Source of the DNA: Oscillospiraceae bacterium
Lineage (GTDB): Bacteria > Bacillota > Clostridia > Oscillospirales > Acutalibacteraceae
DNA length: 12,832 nt
NCBI GenBank assembly: GCA_902782805.1
Contig: CACZON010000266.1
Location: 1 to 12,832, forward strand
Reading direction: 5' to 3'
A program made the position numbers and the translations under genes. Numbering within the stretch: position 1 is the stretch's first letter; the number at the start of each line of letters is the position of its first letter. Under the pieces are notes generated by a model. The model did no database searches and was not told the origin of the DNA. It saw only the letters and a list, made by a program, of their open reading frames with translations. Shown here piece by piece: positions 1-7,573 of this stretch.

Positions 1-1
1 C

Positions 2-319
2 AGCGAAGAAACCGTTACCGATATGGAAGGCTGCCTTTCGTTCCCCGGACAGTGGGGAATGGTAGAGCGGCCGGAGCGCGTACGCGCGAAGGCGCAGGAC
101 CGAAACGGCGAATGGTTCGAGATCGAAGGCGAAGGCCTGCTTGCGCGCTGCCTCTGCCACGAGATCGATCATCTCAACGGCGTCGTGTTCAAAACGCTCG
201 CCTCCCATATGCTGACGCCGGAAGAAATCGATGAAATGATCAAAAAGCAGCAGGAAGCCCAGAAACAGGCGGAAGCGGAAAAATCCGCGGACTCCGAAAG
301 CGAAAAGGAGAACGAATGA
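2..319 (+). CDS. def: Peptide deformylase, 3' end only
   Basis: Removes the N-terminal formyl group from nascent proteins at the ribosome exit, using a bound metal ion. Only the last 105 residues are in the window; the start and motif 1 (GxGLAAPQ) lie upstream. Motif 2 (EGCLSFPG, whose Cys binds the metal) is encoded near 29-52 and motif 3 (HEIDHL, two metal-binding His and the catalytic Glu) near 160-177. The reading frame is open from base 2, so the ATG at 23 is an internal Met, not the start. The protein ends in a charged tail rich in Glu, Lys and Gln, past the usual end of the fold. The TGA overlaps the fmt start by 4 nt, so the two genes are probably translationally coupled; Fmt adds the formyl group that Def removes. 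Confidence 0.95.
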   Translation, partial: SEETVTDMEGCLSFPGQWGMVERPERVRAKAQDRNGEWFEIEGEGLLARCLCHEIDHLNGVVFKTLASHMLTPEEIDEMIKKQQEAQKQAEAEKSADSESEKENE

Positions 320-1215
320 AAATCGTCTTTATGGGGACGCCGGAATTTGCCGTCGCCTCCCTTCAGGCCCTGATCGACGCCGGACACGAGGTGAAAGCCG
401 TCTTTACGCAGTCGGATAAACCGCAGGGCAGGAAGCAGATTTTAACCCCGCCGCCGGTCAAAGTGCTCGCGCAGGAATATTCGATCCCGGTCTATCAGCC
501 CAGAACGCTGCGCGACGGCTCCAGCGACGCGCTGATCCGCGCCTGCGAGCCGGATTTCATCGTGGTTGCCGCTTACGGGAAGCTCCTGCCGAAATCGGTG
601 CTCGCAATCCCGAAAAAGGCCTGCGTCAACGTCCACGGTTCTCTCCTGCCGAAATACCGCGGCGCGGCGCCGATTCAATGGTCGGTCATCAACGGCGACG
701 CAAAAACCGGCGTGACGACGATGCTCATGGCCGAAGGAATGGACGAAGGCGATCTCCTTTTACGCCTGGAAACGCCGATCGGTCCGGAGGATACCGCCGG
801 CGATCTGTTCGACCGGCTCGCCGATCTCGGCGCAAGCCTTCTGCTCGAAACGCTCGAGCGGTTCGATTCGATCGTCCCTCAAAAGCAGGATCCCCAAGAG
901 GCAACGGTCGCGCCGATCCTTCGCAAAGAGATGGCGCAGATCGATTTTTCGCGCTGTGCCGGTTCGCTCAATCCCTTTATCCGCGGGATGAATCCCTGGC
1001 CGGTCGCCTGGTTCCTCTATGAGGGAAAGCGGATGAAGGTATTCGAAACGGAGATCTGCGAAGATTCCGGCCCGGCGGGAGAAGCGTTTGAAAAAGATGG
1101 CTGCCTCGCCGTCTATTGCGGCGAAGGCGCGCTGATCCTGCGGGAAATTCAACCGGAAAACGGAAAACGGATGAGCGGCGAGGATTATCTGCGCGGCCAT
1201 CCGCTCAAAGGATAA
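316..1215 (+). CDS. fmt: Methionyl-tRNA formyltransferase
   Basis: Transfers a formyl group from 10-formyl-tetrahydrofolate to Met-tRNA(fMet), making the initiator tRNA. The 299 residues are close to the usual family length. The N-terminus (MKIVFMGTPEFAV) is the family Rossmann start. Asn105 and His107 precede the SLLPKYRGAAPI folate-site motif (109-120), and Asp143 lies in the GMDEGD segment; these match the catalytic Asn-His-Asp set. Residues from about 205 form the tRNA-binding C-terminal domain. The ATG overlaps the def stop (ATGA) and has AAGGAG at 305-310, 5 nt upstream. The rsmB start follows 1 nt after its TAA. Confidence 0.96.
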   Translation: MKIVFMGTPEFAVASLQALIDAGHEVKAVFTQSDKPQGRKQILTPPPVKVLAQEYSIPVYQPRTLRDGSSDALIRACEPDFIVVAAYGKLLPKSVLAIPKKACVNVHGSLLPKYRGAAPIQWSVINGDAKTGVTTMLMAEGMDEGDLLLRLETPIGPEDTAGDLFDRLADLGASLLLETLERFDSIVPQKQDPQEATVAPILRKEMAQIDFSRCAGSLNPFIRGMNPWPVAWFLYEGKRMKVFETEICEDSGPAGEAFEKDGCLAVYCGEGALILREIQPENGKRMSGEDYLRGHPLKG

Positions 1216-1216
1216 A

Positions 1217-2563
1217 ATGAAGAAGAAAACGGCAAGAAACGCCGCGGTCGAAGCGCTTCTCAAAACCGACGAAGCGGGCGGCTATTCGAATCTCGTCATC
1301 GACCGGACGATCGGAGCATACGCGCTTTCCCCGCGCGACGCCGCGCTCGCCGCCGGGATTTTCTACGGCGTGCTCGAGCGGAAGATCACGCTCGACTATA
1401 TTCTTTCGCAGTATTCGAAGCGCAGCGCGGAACAGACGGACGCCGTAACGCGCGAGATCCTGCGCGCTGCGCTCTATCAGCTTTTATATCTTGACCGGAT
1501 CCCCGAATCCGCGGCCGTCAACGAGGCGGCCGAAAGCGCAAGGGCGTTCGGGAACGCCGCCTCCGCCGGTTTTATCAACGGCGTGCTGCGCGCATTTCTG
1601 CGCGGCGGGAAACGCTTTGACCTGCCAAAGGGCCGCGAAGCGTCGCTCTCGGTCCGCTATTCGCTGCCGATCTGGCTGATCCGCCATTTCGAGCGCGACT
1701 GCGGAAAGCTTACCGCGCAGGCGTATTTTGAAAGTCTGCTCTCCGCGCCTCCGGTTTATCTGCGCGTCAACCCGCGCAAAACGACGGACGACGCTCTGAT
1801 CCGCGCGCTTGAGAACGAGGGGATCAAAGCCGAAAAGACGGCGCTTCCCGGCGCGCTGATTACGCAGACACAGGGCGATTTAAGCGCCTGTGAGGCCTTT
1901 TTAGGCGGACTTTTTCATATCGAGGATCTTTCCTCCCAGCTCGCCTGCACGCTTTTAGCGCCCCTCGGCGGCGCCGTATTGACGGACGTCTGCTCCGCGC
2001 CCGGCGGAAAAGCCTTTACGCTTGCCGAAATGATGGAGCAGGGGACCGTATACGCCCACGATCTCTACCCTCAGAAGATCCGCCTGATCGAAGCCGGCGC
2101 AGAGCGGCTGGGCCTTACGAATCTCAAAGCCTCCGTCCGCGACGCGCGCACTTCGCGCGAAGGGGAAACGAGCGATTTCGTCCTCTGCGACGTGCCCTGC
2201 TCCGGGCTCGGCGTGCTCCGCCGCAAGCCGGAGATCCGTTATAAGGATCCGATCGAATTTCGCGATCTTCCGAATCTGCAGCTTTCGATCCTCGAAAATT
2301 CCGCCCGCCTGCTCAAGCCCGGCGGACACATGATGTATTCGACCTGCACGATCTCCAAGCGGGAGAACGGTGCGGTCGTTGCGAAATTTCTGGAAAAACA
2401 CCCCGAATTCGCGCCCGAGGCGCTGAAGCTGCCGCCCGGATTTACCCGCGCGATTGAGGAGCCGGCGCATGAATTTACGATGTTCCCGCACGAAAACGGG
2501 ACGGACGGTTTTTTTGCGGCAAAACTCCGCAAAATAAAAGAAGCAGAACCTTCGGAGAGGTGA
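1217..2563 (+). CDS. rsmB: 16S rRNA (cytosine-967-C5)-methyltransferase RsmB
   Basis: Makes m5C at a position equivalent to C967 of E. coli 16S rRNA using S-adenosylmethionine. Residues 1 to about 130 form the NusB-like RNA-binding domain typical of RsmB/Sun. The methyltransferase domain follows: SAM motif DVCSAPGGKA (257-266), DVPCSG (325-330) with the product-releasing Cys328, and YSTCTIS (374-380) with the nucleophile Cys377. The 448 residues fit the family. The ATG lies 1 nt after the fmt stop, with a weak AAAGGA 4 nt upstream, so translation probably depends on coupling with fmt. The NusB domain argues against RsmF or other m5C enzymes. rlmN begins 4 nt downstream. Confidence 0.95.
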   Translation: MKKKTARNAAVEALLKTDEAGGYSNLVIDRTIGAYALSPRDAALAAGIFYGVLERKITLDYILSQYSKRSAEQTDAVTREILRAALYQLLYLDRIPESAAVNEAAESARAFGNAASAGFINGVLRAFLRGGKRFDLPKGREASLSVRYSLPIWLIRHFERDCGKLTAQAYFESLLSAPPVYLRVNPRKTTDDALIRALENEGIKAEKTALPGALITQTQGDLSACEAFLGGLFHIEDLSSQLACTLLAPLGGAVLTDVCSAPGGKAFTLAEMMEQGTVYAHDLYPQKIRLIEAGAERLGLTNLKASVRDARTSREGETSDFVLCDVPCSGLGVLRRKPEIRYKDPIEFRDLPNLQLSILENSARLLKPGGHMMYSTCTISKRENGAVVAKFLEKHPEFAPEALKLPPGFTRAIEEPAHEFTMFPHENGTDGFFAAKLRKIKEAEPSER

Positions 2564-2567
2564 AACG

Positions 2568-4337
2568 GTGCTGAAAGATATCAAATCGATGACGAGAGAA
2601 GAGATCGAAGCCGATTTTAAGCTGCTCGGCGTTCCCTCGTTCCGCGGAAAACAGGTCTGCGAATGGCTCCAAAAGGGCGTCGCCTCCTTTTCGGAGATGA
2701 CGAATCTCCCCAAGGATTTCCGCGCGAAGCTTTCTAAGGAATACCGGATCCTCTCCGCGAAAATCGTCAAAAAGCAGGTTTCACAGATCGATCCCACGGC
2801 GAAATATCTCCTTTCTCTTTACGACGGCGAGCTGATCGAATGCGTCCTGATGGAATACCGCCACGGAAAAACGCTCTGCATCTCCTCGCAGGTCGGCTGC
2901 AAGATGGGCTGCACCTTCTGCGCAACGGGTAAAAGCGGCTTTTCCCGCGATCTGTTCGCGTCGGAGATGCTTGCCCAGATCGAAACGGTCGAAGGAGAGA
3001 TCGGCGAGCGGATCTCCAATATCGTGATGATGGGGATGGGGGAGCCGCTTGACAACTACGAAAATGTCGTGCGCTTTCTCCGGCTCGTCTCCTCCGACGA
3101 AGGACGCAATCTCGGCATGCGCCATATCTCGCTTTCCACCTGCGGGATCGTCCCGCGGATCTACGATCTCGCGAAGGAGCGCTTCCCGCTGACGCTTTCC
3201 GTTTCGCTCCACGCGCCGAACGACGAGATCCGCGCAAAGACGATGCCGGTCGCCATGGCGTATCCGATCGGGGAGCTGATGAAAGCGTGCAACGCATATT
3301 TCGTTGCCACGAAGCGCCGGATCTCCTTTGAATACGCGATGATCGAAGGGGTGAACGATTCGCCCCGGTGCGCAAAGGAGCTTGCGCAGCTTCTGCGCGG
3401 CATGCTTGCGCACGTCAACCTGATCCCGGTCAACGACGTTACCGGGACGGGATATCAGAAAAGCACCAGAATCCATGAATTTCAGCAGCTGCTTGAAAAA
3501 AGCGGCATTACGGCTACCGTACGGCGGACCCTCGGCAGCGATATCGACGCGGCCTGCGGTCAGCTGAGAAGAAGACATCTCGAGAATGAAGGAGGCGCAA
3601 AAGAACCGATGCAGGTATATCAGCGAACGGAAACCGGCTACTGCCGGACGATGAACCAGGACTGCTGCGACCAGGGGACGTTCCCCGACGGCGCGGTCTG
3701 GATGATCGTCTGCGACGGGATGGGCGGTGCGAACGCCGGCAACGTAGCGAGCCTCGTTGCGGCGCGAAAGTTCAGGGAATACCTCCTTTCGAATTACGAA
3801 AACGCGAAAAATCCCGCGCAGATCGAAACGATGCTCTCGGCCGCGGTCGACGCGGCCAACGAAGCCGTCTACGAGCTTGCCGGTACGGATCCTTCCTATG
3901 ACGGCATGGGTACGACGATCGTCGCCGCGGTGATCAAAGACCGCTGCGCCTATCTGATCCACGTCGGAGACAGCCGCGCCTACCGGGTTGGGCCTCAGTT
4001 TGCCGAAAAGCTGACGGTCGACCATTCGATGGTCGAGGAGCTCGTGATGCTCGGTCAGCTGACCGAAGAGGAAGCGCGCGTCCATCCGAAACGCAACATC
4101 ATCACCCGCGCGATCGGCGTGCGCGACGAAGTCGACGCCGAATACGATTTTACGCCCCTTGAAGCGGGGGATATCCTCCTTTTGTGTACCGACGGGCTTT
4201 CCAATACGCTCAATGAAGAGACGATGTTTGCCCTCAGAGCGGGAAAAACCCTGAAGGAATATGCGGACGCACTCGTTGAAAATGCGCTGCAGGACGGCGG
4301 ATACGACAATATCACGGTTTCCGCCGCAGAAATCTGA
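2568..4337 (+). CDS. rlmN: Fused RlmN methyltransferase and PP2C Ser/Thr phosphatase
   Basis: One open frame of 589 codons joins two enzymes that are normally separate neighbours. Residues 1 to about 338 are RlmN, a radical-SAM enzyme making 2-methyladenosine at 23S A2503 and in some tRNAs. The [4Fe-4S] motif is Cys111-x3-Cys115-x2-Cys118, and the two catalytic Cys are Cys104 and Cys330 (in DIDAACGQL). Residues 348-589 are a PP2C phosphatase of the PrpC/Stp type. Its metal-site motifs are DGMGG (Asp383), GDSRAYR (Asp468), TDGLSN (Asp542) and GYDNITV (Asp580). The start is GTG, 7 nt after GGAGAGG (2554-2560). No stop occurs in frame at the junction, and about 17 residues link the domains. Both halves look intact. 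A missed base in the assembly is the main alternative to a true fusion. The phosphatase would oppose the PrkC kinase encoded 18 nt downstream. Confidence 0.9.
   Translation: MLKDIKSMTREEIEADFKLLGVPSFRGKQVCEWLQKGVASFSEMTNLPKDFRAKLSKEYRILSAKIVKKQVSQIDPTAKYLLSLYDGELIECVLMEYRHGKTLCISSQVGCKMGCTFCATGKSGFSRDLFASEMLAQIETVEGEIGERISNIVMMGMGEPLDNYENVVRFLRLVSSDEGRNLGMRHISLSTCGIVPRIYDLAKERFPLTLSVSLHAPNDEIRAKTMPVAMAYPIGELMKACNAYFVATKRRISFEYAMIEGVNDSPRCAKELAQLLRGMLAHVNLIPVNDVTGTGYQKSTRIHEFQQLLEKSGITATVRRTLGSDIDAACGQLRRRHLENEGGAKEPMQVYQRTETGYCRTMNQDCCDQGTFPDGAVWMIVCDGMGGANAGNVASLVAARKFREYLLSNYENAKNPAQIETMLSAAVDAANEAVYELAGTDPSYDGMGTTIVAAVIKDRCAYLIHVGDSRAYRVGPQFAEKLTVDHSMVEELVMLGQLTEEEARVHPKRNIITRAIGVRDEVDAEYDFTPLEAGDILLLCTDGLSNTLNEETMFALRAGKTLKEYADALVENALQDGGYDNITVSAAEI
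3588..3611 (+). promoter_or_regulatory. Internal Shine-Dalgarno site and ATG at the rlmN/phosphatase junction
   Basis: GAAGGAGG (3588-3595) precedes ATG 3609 by 13 nt, inside the continuous fused frame. A TGA at 3587-3589 lies just before it but in a different frame from RlmN. The arrangement resembles an ordinary stop, ribosome site and start between two operon genes, except that the stop is out of frame. Confidence 0.5.
3609..4337 (+). CDS. prpC: Possible separate PP2C phosphatase from internal start (PrpC/Stp)
   Basis: The same frame as the fusion, read from the internal ATG at 3609, gives a 242-residue protein. That is the normal size of a stand-alone PrpC/Stp phosphatase, and its first residues align with the usual start of the family: TETGYCRTMNQD corresponds to the common TDxGxxRxxNED segment. 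GAAGGAGG at 3588-3595 lies 13 nt upstream, longer than ideal but usable. Whether cells make the fusion, the short form or both cannot be told from sequence. In Firmicutes this phosphatase removes phosphate from PrkC and its substrates. This entry is an alternative product of the fused frame above. Confidence 0.45.
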   Translation: MQVYQRTETGYCRTMNQDCCDQGTFPDGAVWMIVCDGMGGANAGNVASLVAARKFREYLLSNYENAKNPAQIETMLSAAVDAANEAVYELAGTDPSYDGMGTTIVAAVIKDRCAYLIHVGDSRAYRVGPQFAEKLTVDHSMVEELVMLGQLTEEEARVHPKRNIITRAIGVRDEVDAEYDFTPLEAGDILLLCTDGLSNTLNEETMFALRAGKTLKEYADALVENALQDGGYDNITVSAAEI

Positions 4338-4355
4338 GCTTGAGAGGTTCTATCT

Positions 4356-6428
4356 ATGGAACAGAACGATAAATATCTGGGAAAACGGATCGACGGGCGC
4401 TACGAGATCCAGAGCCTGATCGGCGCGGGCGGAATGGCCCTCGTCTACCGGGCGTACGATCTGATCGACGACCGCACCGTCGCCGTGAAGATCCTCAAGG
4501 AGGAATACGCCCAGAACAGCGAATTCCTCCGCCGGTTCAAAAACGAATCGAAGGCGATCGCGGTCCTCTCGCATCCGAATATCGTTAAGGTCTACGACGT
4601 CAGTTTCGGCGACGTGGTCCAGTATATCGTGATGGAGTATATCGAAGGGATCACCCTCAAGGATTATCTCGTCCGCCGCCACAGCATCATTCTGGAAGAA
4701 GCGATCCACTTTACGCTCCAGATCCTCAGCGCGCTCCAGCACGCCCACAACAAGGGCATCGTCCACCGCGATATCAAGCCCCAGAATATCATGCTTTTGA
4801 AGGACGGAACGATCAAGGTTACGGACTTCGGCATCGCACGCCTTTCCCGCTCGGATTCGCGCACGATGACGGAGGAAGCGATCGGCTCGGTCCATTACAT
4901 CGCCCCCGAACAGGCCAAGGGAGAATTTACCGACGAAAAGGCGGATCTCTATTCGCTCGGCGTGATGCTCTATGAGATGACGACAGGCAAGCTCCCCTTC
5001 GAAGCGGACAGCGCCGTTTCCGTTGCGATCATGCAGCTCCAGAACGATCCGACCCCGCCGCGCGAGCTCAATCCCGAAATCCCCGAAGGCCTCGAGGAGA
5101 TCATCCTCAAAGCGATGCAGAAGAATCCTTCGCAGCGCTATGCTTCGGCGAGCGCGATGCTGCACGACCTCGAAACGGTCCGCAGCCATCCCGAAACCGT
5201 TTTCGGATACGAGCTGGAATCCGCGGCTTCGGCCGGAACCGAGATCGAGGATCCGGTATCCGGCGACGACGGCGACGAAGAGTACGATTACGACGGCGAC
5301 GAGGAATACTCCGAGCTCGGGCGCCGGATCCGCCTTGCGATCCGCGGCGTTCTGCTCGCCGTGATCCTCGCGGCGCTGGTCGCCGGCGGCCTCTACGGCT
5401 ACCGCATGATCACAACGCCGAAGGAGCCCGATACCGTTGCGCTTCCGCGCTTTGTCGGGCAGAAATACGCCGATCTCCTCAAAAACGATTTTTATAAAGA
5501 GAATTTCAATTTCGAAGTCAAATACGACGCGGTTCTCGATCAGGACGAGGGCGTTGTCCTCGAACAGGATCCGAGCGGCGTCAACGAAGTGAAAATCGGC
5601 GCTACCATCCTGCTGACCGTCAACGGCGGCGTTCAGAATACCGAAGTCCCGCCGCTTGCCGGAGAGGCGCGCGCCAGCGCGGAATCGAAGGTCCGCGAGC
5701 GCAATCTGATCCCGAAATTCGTTACGGTCACCGATGAAAACACCGCCGAGGGCTACGTCGTCACCTCGAGCCCGGCGGCCTACGCTTCCGTTCCGGAGGG
5801 CACGACCGTTACGATCTACGTCAGCGGCAATTCCAAGGGCGACGAGATCCCGCTGCCTTCCGTGATCGGCTATTCGCTCAACGAAGCGAAATCCATTCTG
5901 ATCTCCGCCGGCTTTACCGTAAGCGGGGTGAGTGAAAAGGACGATACCGGCAAGCCGAAGGGCCTCGTTGTGGAATCCGATCCACTGCCGTACGTCCGCT
6001 TGAGCAAAGGCGCGGTCGTTTACCTCGTCGTATCCTCCGGTAAGATGACGGACCGCAAGGTCGAGGTCGAAGTACCGCTGCCCGGCGATATCGACGAGGA
6101 CCTCACGCTTTCGGTCTATATCAAGGGGCAGCTTTCCGATGAAGTAACCGTTCATCCCTCGTACTCCGATCACGCCGATTTCACCTACGAAGGAAACAGC
6201 GAAACGGTCGAGATCCGCTATTACCTCGAGGGCCAGGAAATCTACGTTGTAAGCGTCGATTATACGAAGGCCAAGGCGACGGTTGTCCGCCAGTCGCAGT
6301 ACGTCCCGCCGGAGCCCGAACCCGAGCCGGAACCGGAACCGGAACCCGAACCGGAGCCGGAACCCGAACCGGAACCCGAACCGGAGCCGGAGCCCGAACC
6401 CGAGCCCGAGCCGCAGCCGGAAGAATAA
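4356..6428 (+). CDS. prkC: Membrane Ser/Thr protein kinase with PASTA repeats (PrkC/Stk type)
   Basis: Senses peptidoglycan fragments or lipid II outside the cell and phosphorylates cytoplasmic proteins. The kinase domain covers residues 11-275: glycine loop GAGGMALV (23-30), Lys45 in VAVKIL, HRDIKPQN (137-144) with catalytic Asp139, DFG at 157-159, and an activation loop with Thr170 and Thr172. An acidic segment (296-320) precedes one transmembrane helix (about 326-348). Three extracellular PASTA repeats follow (about 360-424, 428-491 and 498-562), then a beta-rich domain (565-640) that may match the Ig-like domain in some PrkC proteins. The protein ends with a Pro-Glu repeat (652-690). The ATG is 8 nt after GAGAGG (4342-4347). 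The pairing with a PP2C phosphatase and RsgA matches Bacillus prpC-prkC-cpgA, where PrkC phosphorylates the RsgA orthologue. Confidence 0.96.
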   Translation: MEQNDKYLGKRIDGRYEIQSLIGAGGMALVYRAYDLIDDRTVAVKILKEEYAQNSEFLRRFKNESKAIAVLSHPNIVKVYDVSFGDVVQYIVMEYIEGITLKDYLVRRHSIILEEAIHFTLQILSALQHAHNKGIVHRDIKPQNIMLLKDGTIKVTDFGIARLSRSDSRTMTEEAIGSVHYIAPEQAKGEFTDEKADLYSLGVMLYEMTTGKLPFEADSAVSVAIMQLQNDPTPPRELNPEIPEGLEEIILKAMQKNPSQRYASASAMLHDLETVRSHPETVFGYELESAASAGTEIEDPVSGDDGDEEYDYDGDEEYSELGRRIRLAIRGVLLAVILAALVAGGLYGYRMITTPKEPDTVALPRFVGQKYADLLKNDFYKENFNFEVKYDAVLDQDEGVVLEQDPSGVNEVKIGATILLTVNGGVQNTEVPPLAGEARASAESKVRERNLIPKFVTVTDENTAEGYVVTSSPAAYASVPEGTTVTIYVSGNSKGDEIPLPSVIGYSLNEAKSILISAGFTVSGVSEKDDTGKPKGLVVESDPLPYVRLSKGAVVYLVVSSGKMTDRKVEVEVPLPGDIDEDLTLSVYIKGQLSDEVTVHPSYSDHADFTYEGNSETVEIRYYLEGQEIYVVSVDYTKAKATVVRQSQYVPPEPEPEPEPEPEPEPEPEPEPEPEPEPEPEPEPEPQPEE
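6306..6425 (+). repeat. Degenerate 6-bp repeat encoding a Pro-Glu tail on PrkC
   Basis: Seventeen consecutive Pro-Glu dipeptides (residues 652-685 of PrkC) are followed by PQPEE and the stop. The DNA unit is CC(G/C)GA(G/A), with third bases varied, so it is a coding repeat rather than a perfect microsatellite. On the other strand the same bases read as a meaningless Ser-Gly repeat. The tail lies outside the membrane and should be extended and strongly acidic. Confidence 0.9.
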
Positions 6429-6431
6429 GCG

Positions 6432-7325
6432 ATGCGGGGAAGAATACTCAAAGGGATCGGCGGCTTCTACTACGTGGAATCCGAGGGGAAGCTCTATGAA
6501 TGCCGGGCGCGCGGGATTTTCCGCAAGCGAAAAATCACGCCCCTGCCCGGAGATTTCGTGGAATTCTCCCTCCACGAGGACGAGGACGGAAACGTCGACG
6601 AGATACTGCCGCGGAAGAATTATCTGATCCGCCCGGCCGTTGCGAACATCGACCGGCTTTTCATCGTCGCGTCCGTAACCGAGCCGCAGCCGAACTATTT
6701 TATCATCGATAAAACGATCGCGACCGCCGAGGACCGCGGGATCGAGCCGGTCCTCGTGATCACGAAAACGGACCTTACCTCTCCCGATGAATTCTATTCG
6801 GTCTATCGCGGCTGCGGATTCCGGACGGTTCTCTTTTCCGCCGAGACGGGCGAAGGGGAAGCGCAGCTGCGCGAGATCCTGCGCGAAGGCGGGGTTTCCG
6901 CGTTTACGGGGAATTCCGGCGTCGGAAAATCCTCGATGATCAATTATCTCTATCCCGGCTTTTCGCTCGAGACGGGCGAAATCTCCGAAAAGCTCGGCCG
7001 CGGCCGCCATACGACGCGCTCGGTGGAGCTGCTCGCGCTGCCCGAAGGGGGCTACGCCGCGGATACGCCCGGATTTTCCTCGCTCGAATTCGACCGCTTT
7101 GACCTGATCCGCAAGGAGAACCTGCCCTTCTGCTTCCGCGAATTCGCGCCGTACCTCGGAAAATGCCGGTTTGCCTCCGACTGTTCCCATACCGTCGAAA
7201 AAGGCTGCGCGGTCATCGAGGCGGTGAACGAAGGAAAGATCCATCCGTCGCGCCACAAAAGCTACGTTCAGATGTTCGAGGAGGTCCGCGATCTCAAGGA
7301 TTGGCAGCTTCCCAAGGAACGCTGA
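6432..7325 (+). CDS. rsgA: Ribosome small-subunit-dependent GTPase RsgA
   Basis: Late 30S-subunit assembly GTPase, called CpgA or YloQ in B. subtilis. An N-terminal OB-fold (about 1-65) precedes a circularly permuted GTPase domain, in which the motifs appear in the order G4 (TKTD, 111-114), G1 (GNSGVGKSS, 160-168), G2 (RHTTR, 192-196) and G3 (DTPG, 211-214). This order is diagnostic. The C-terminal zinc site is Cys245, Cys251, His253 and Cys259. The 297 residues are a full-length protein. The ATG is 3 nt after the prkC stop, with only a GGAAGA-type ribosome site inside the end of prkC, so coupling is likely. No intrinsic terminator follows, so transcription may continue into the small genes downstream. 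Confidence 0.96.
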   Translation: MRGRILKGIGGFYYVESEGKLYECRARGIFRKRKITPLPGDFVEFSLHEDEDGNVDEILPRKNYLIRPAVANIDRLFIVASVTEPQPNYFIIDKTIATAEDRGIEPVLVITKTDLTSPDEFYSVYRGCGFRTVLFSAETGEGEAQLREILREGGVSAFTGNSGVGKSSMINYLYPGFSLETGEISEKLGRGRHTTRSVELLALPEGGYAADTPGFSSLEFDRFDLIRKENLPFCFREFAPYLGKCRFASDCSHTVEKGCAVIEAVNEGKIHPSRHKSYVQMFEEVRDLKDWQLPKER

Positions 7326-7333
7326 AAAACGAA

Positions 7334-7363
7334 TTCACACAATTTGCCGCTTTTTCGTATACT
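7334..7363 (+). promoter_or_regulatory. Possible sigma-A promoter before the small sporulation genes
   Basis: TTCACA (7334-7339) and TATACT (7358-7363) are separated by 18 nt; each box differs from consensus at one position. Transcription would begin near 7370, 30 nt before the 49-aa gene. A sigma-E reading of the same stretch (CGTATACT as the -10 box) is weaker because no good -35 box is present. Confidence 0.4.
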
Positions 7364-7398
7364 GTGATTGCAGTGGAAACGGAAAGGCGGCTTTTTTG

Positions 7399-7548
7399 AT
7401 GAGAAAATCCCGTGGAAAAGCGCCGAGAGGCGCGGCGGCCTTCGGGCTCGGTCTGATGCTTTCCTGCGTTTTTCCGACCGGGCTGAGCTTTTTTATACTC
7501 GGGGCAATCATCCTATGGCTCGCGTTTCTGCTTGCAAGGCAAAGATAA
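7399..7548 (+). CDS. Small hydrophobic membrane peptide (49 aa), unknown
   Basis: This small gene encodes 49 residues. A basic N-terminus (MRKSRGKAPRG) is followed by two hydrophobic stretches (about 12-25 and 29-46) broken by Pro26-Thr-Gly, and it ends in Arg-Gln-Arg. It could be one long helix or a short hairpin in the membrane with both ends inside. The ATG is 8 nt after AAAGGCGG (7383-7390). Another open frame overlaps it, but that frame has no ribosome site and gives an ordinary low-complexity shadow. I recognise no family. The place between rsgA and the SpoVM-like gene is where rpe and thiN lie in Bacillus; the peptide resembles neither. A role in sporulation is inferred from position alone. 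Confidence 0.6.
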   Translation: MRKSRGKAPRGAAAFGLGLMLSCVFPTGLSFFILGAIILWLAFLLARQR

Positions 7549-7573
7549 ACTTACTTATACGGAGGTGTACGCG

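Noticed and set aside
1955..2797. 280-residue minus-strand frame opposite rsmB and rlmN
   Set aside because: It overlaps conserved catalytic regions of both genes and has no recognisable domain.
2781..4085. 434-residue minus-strand open frame opposite the rlmN-phosphatase gene
   Set aside because: Shadow of a clearly coding + strand frame; composition is atypical and there is no family motif.
4350..7256. 968-residue open frame on the minus strand across prkC and rsgA
   Set aside because: It is exactly in register opposite the codons of both genes, so it only reflects their avoidance of TTA, CTA and TCA codons. Its protein is a low-complexity Arg/Asp/Phe-rich sequence with no motif.
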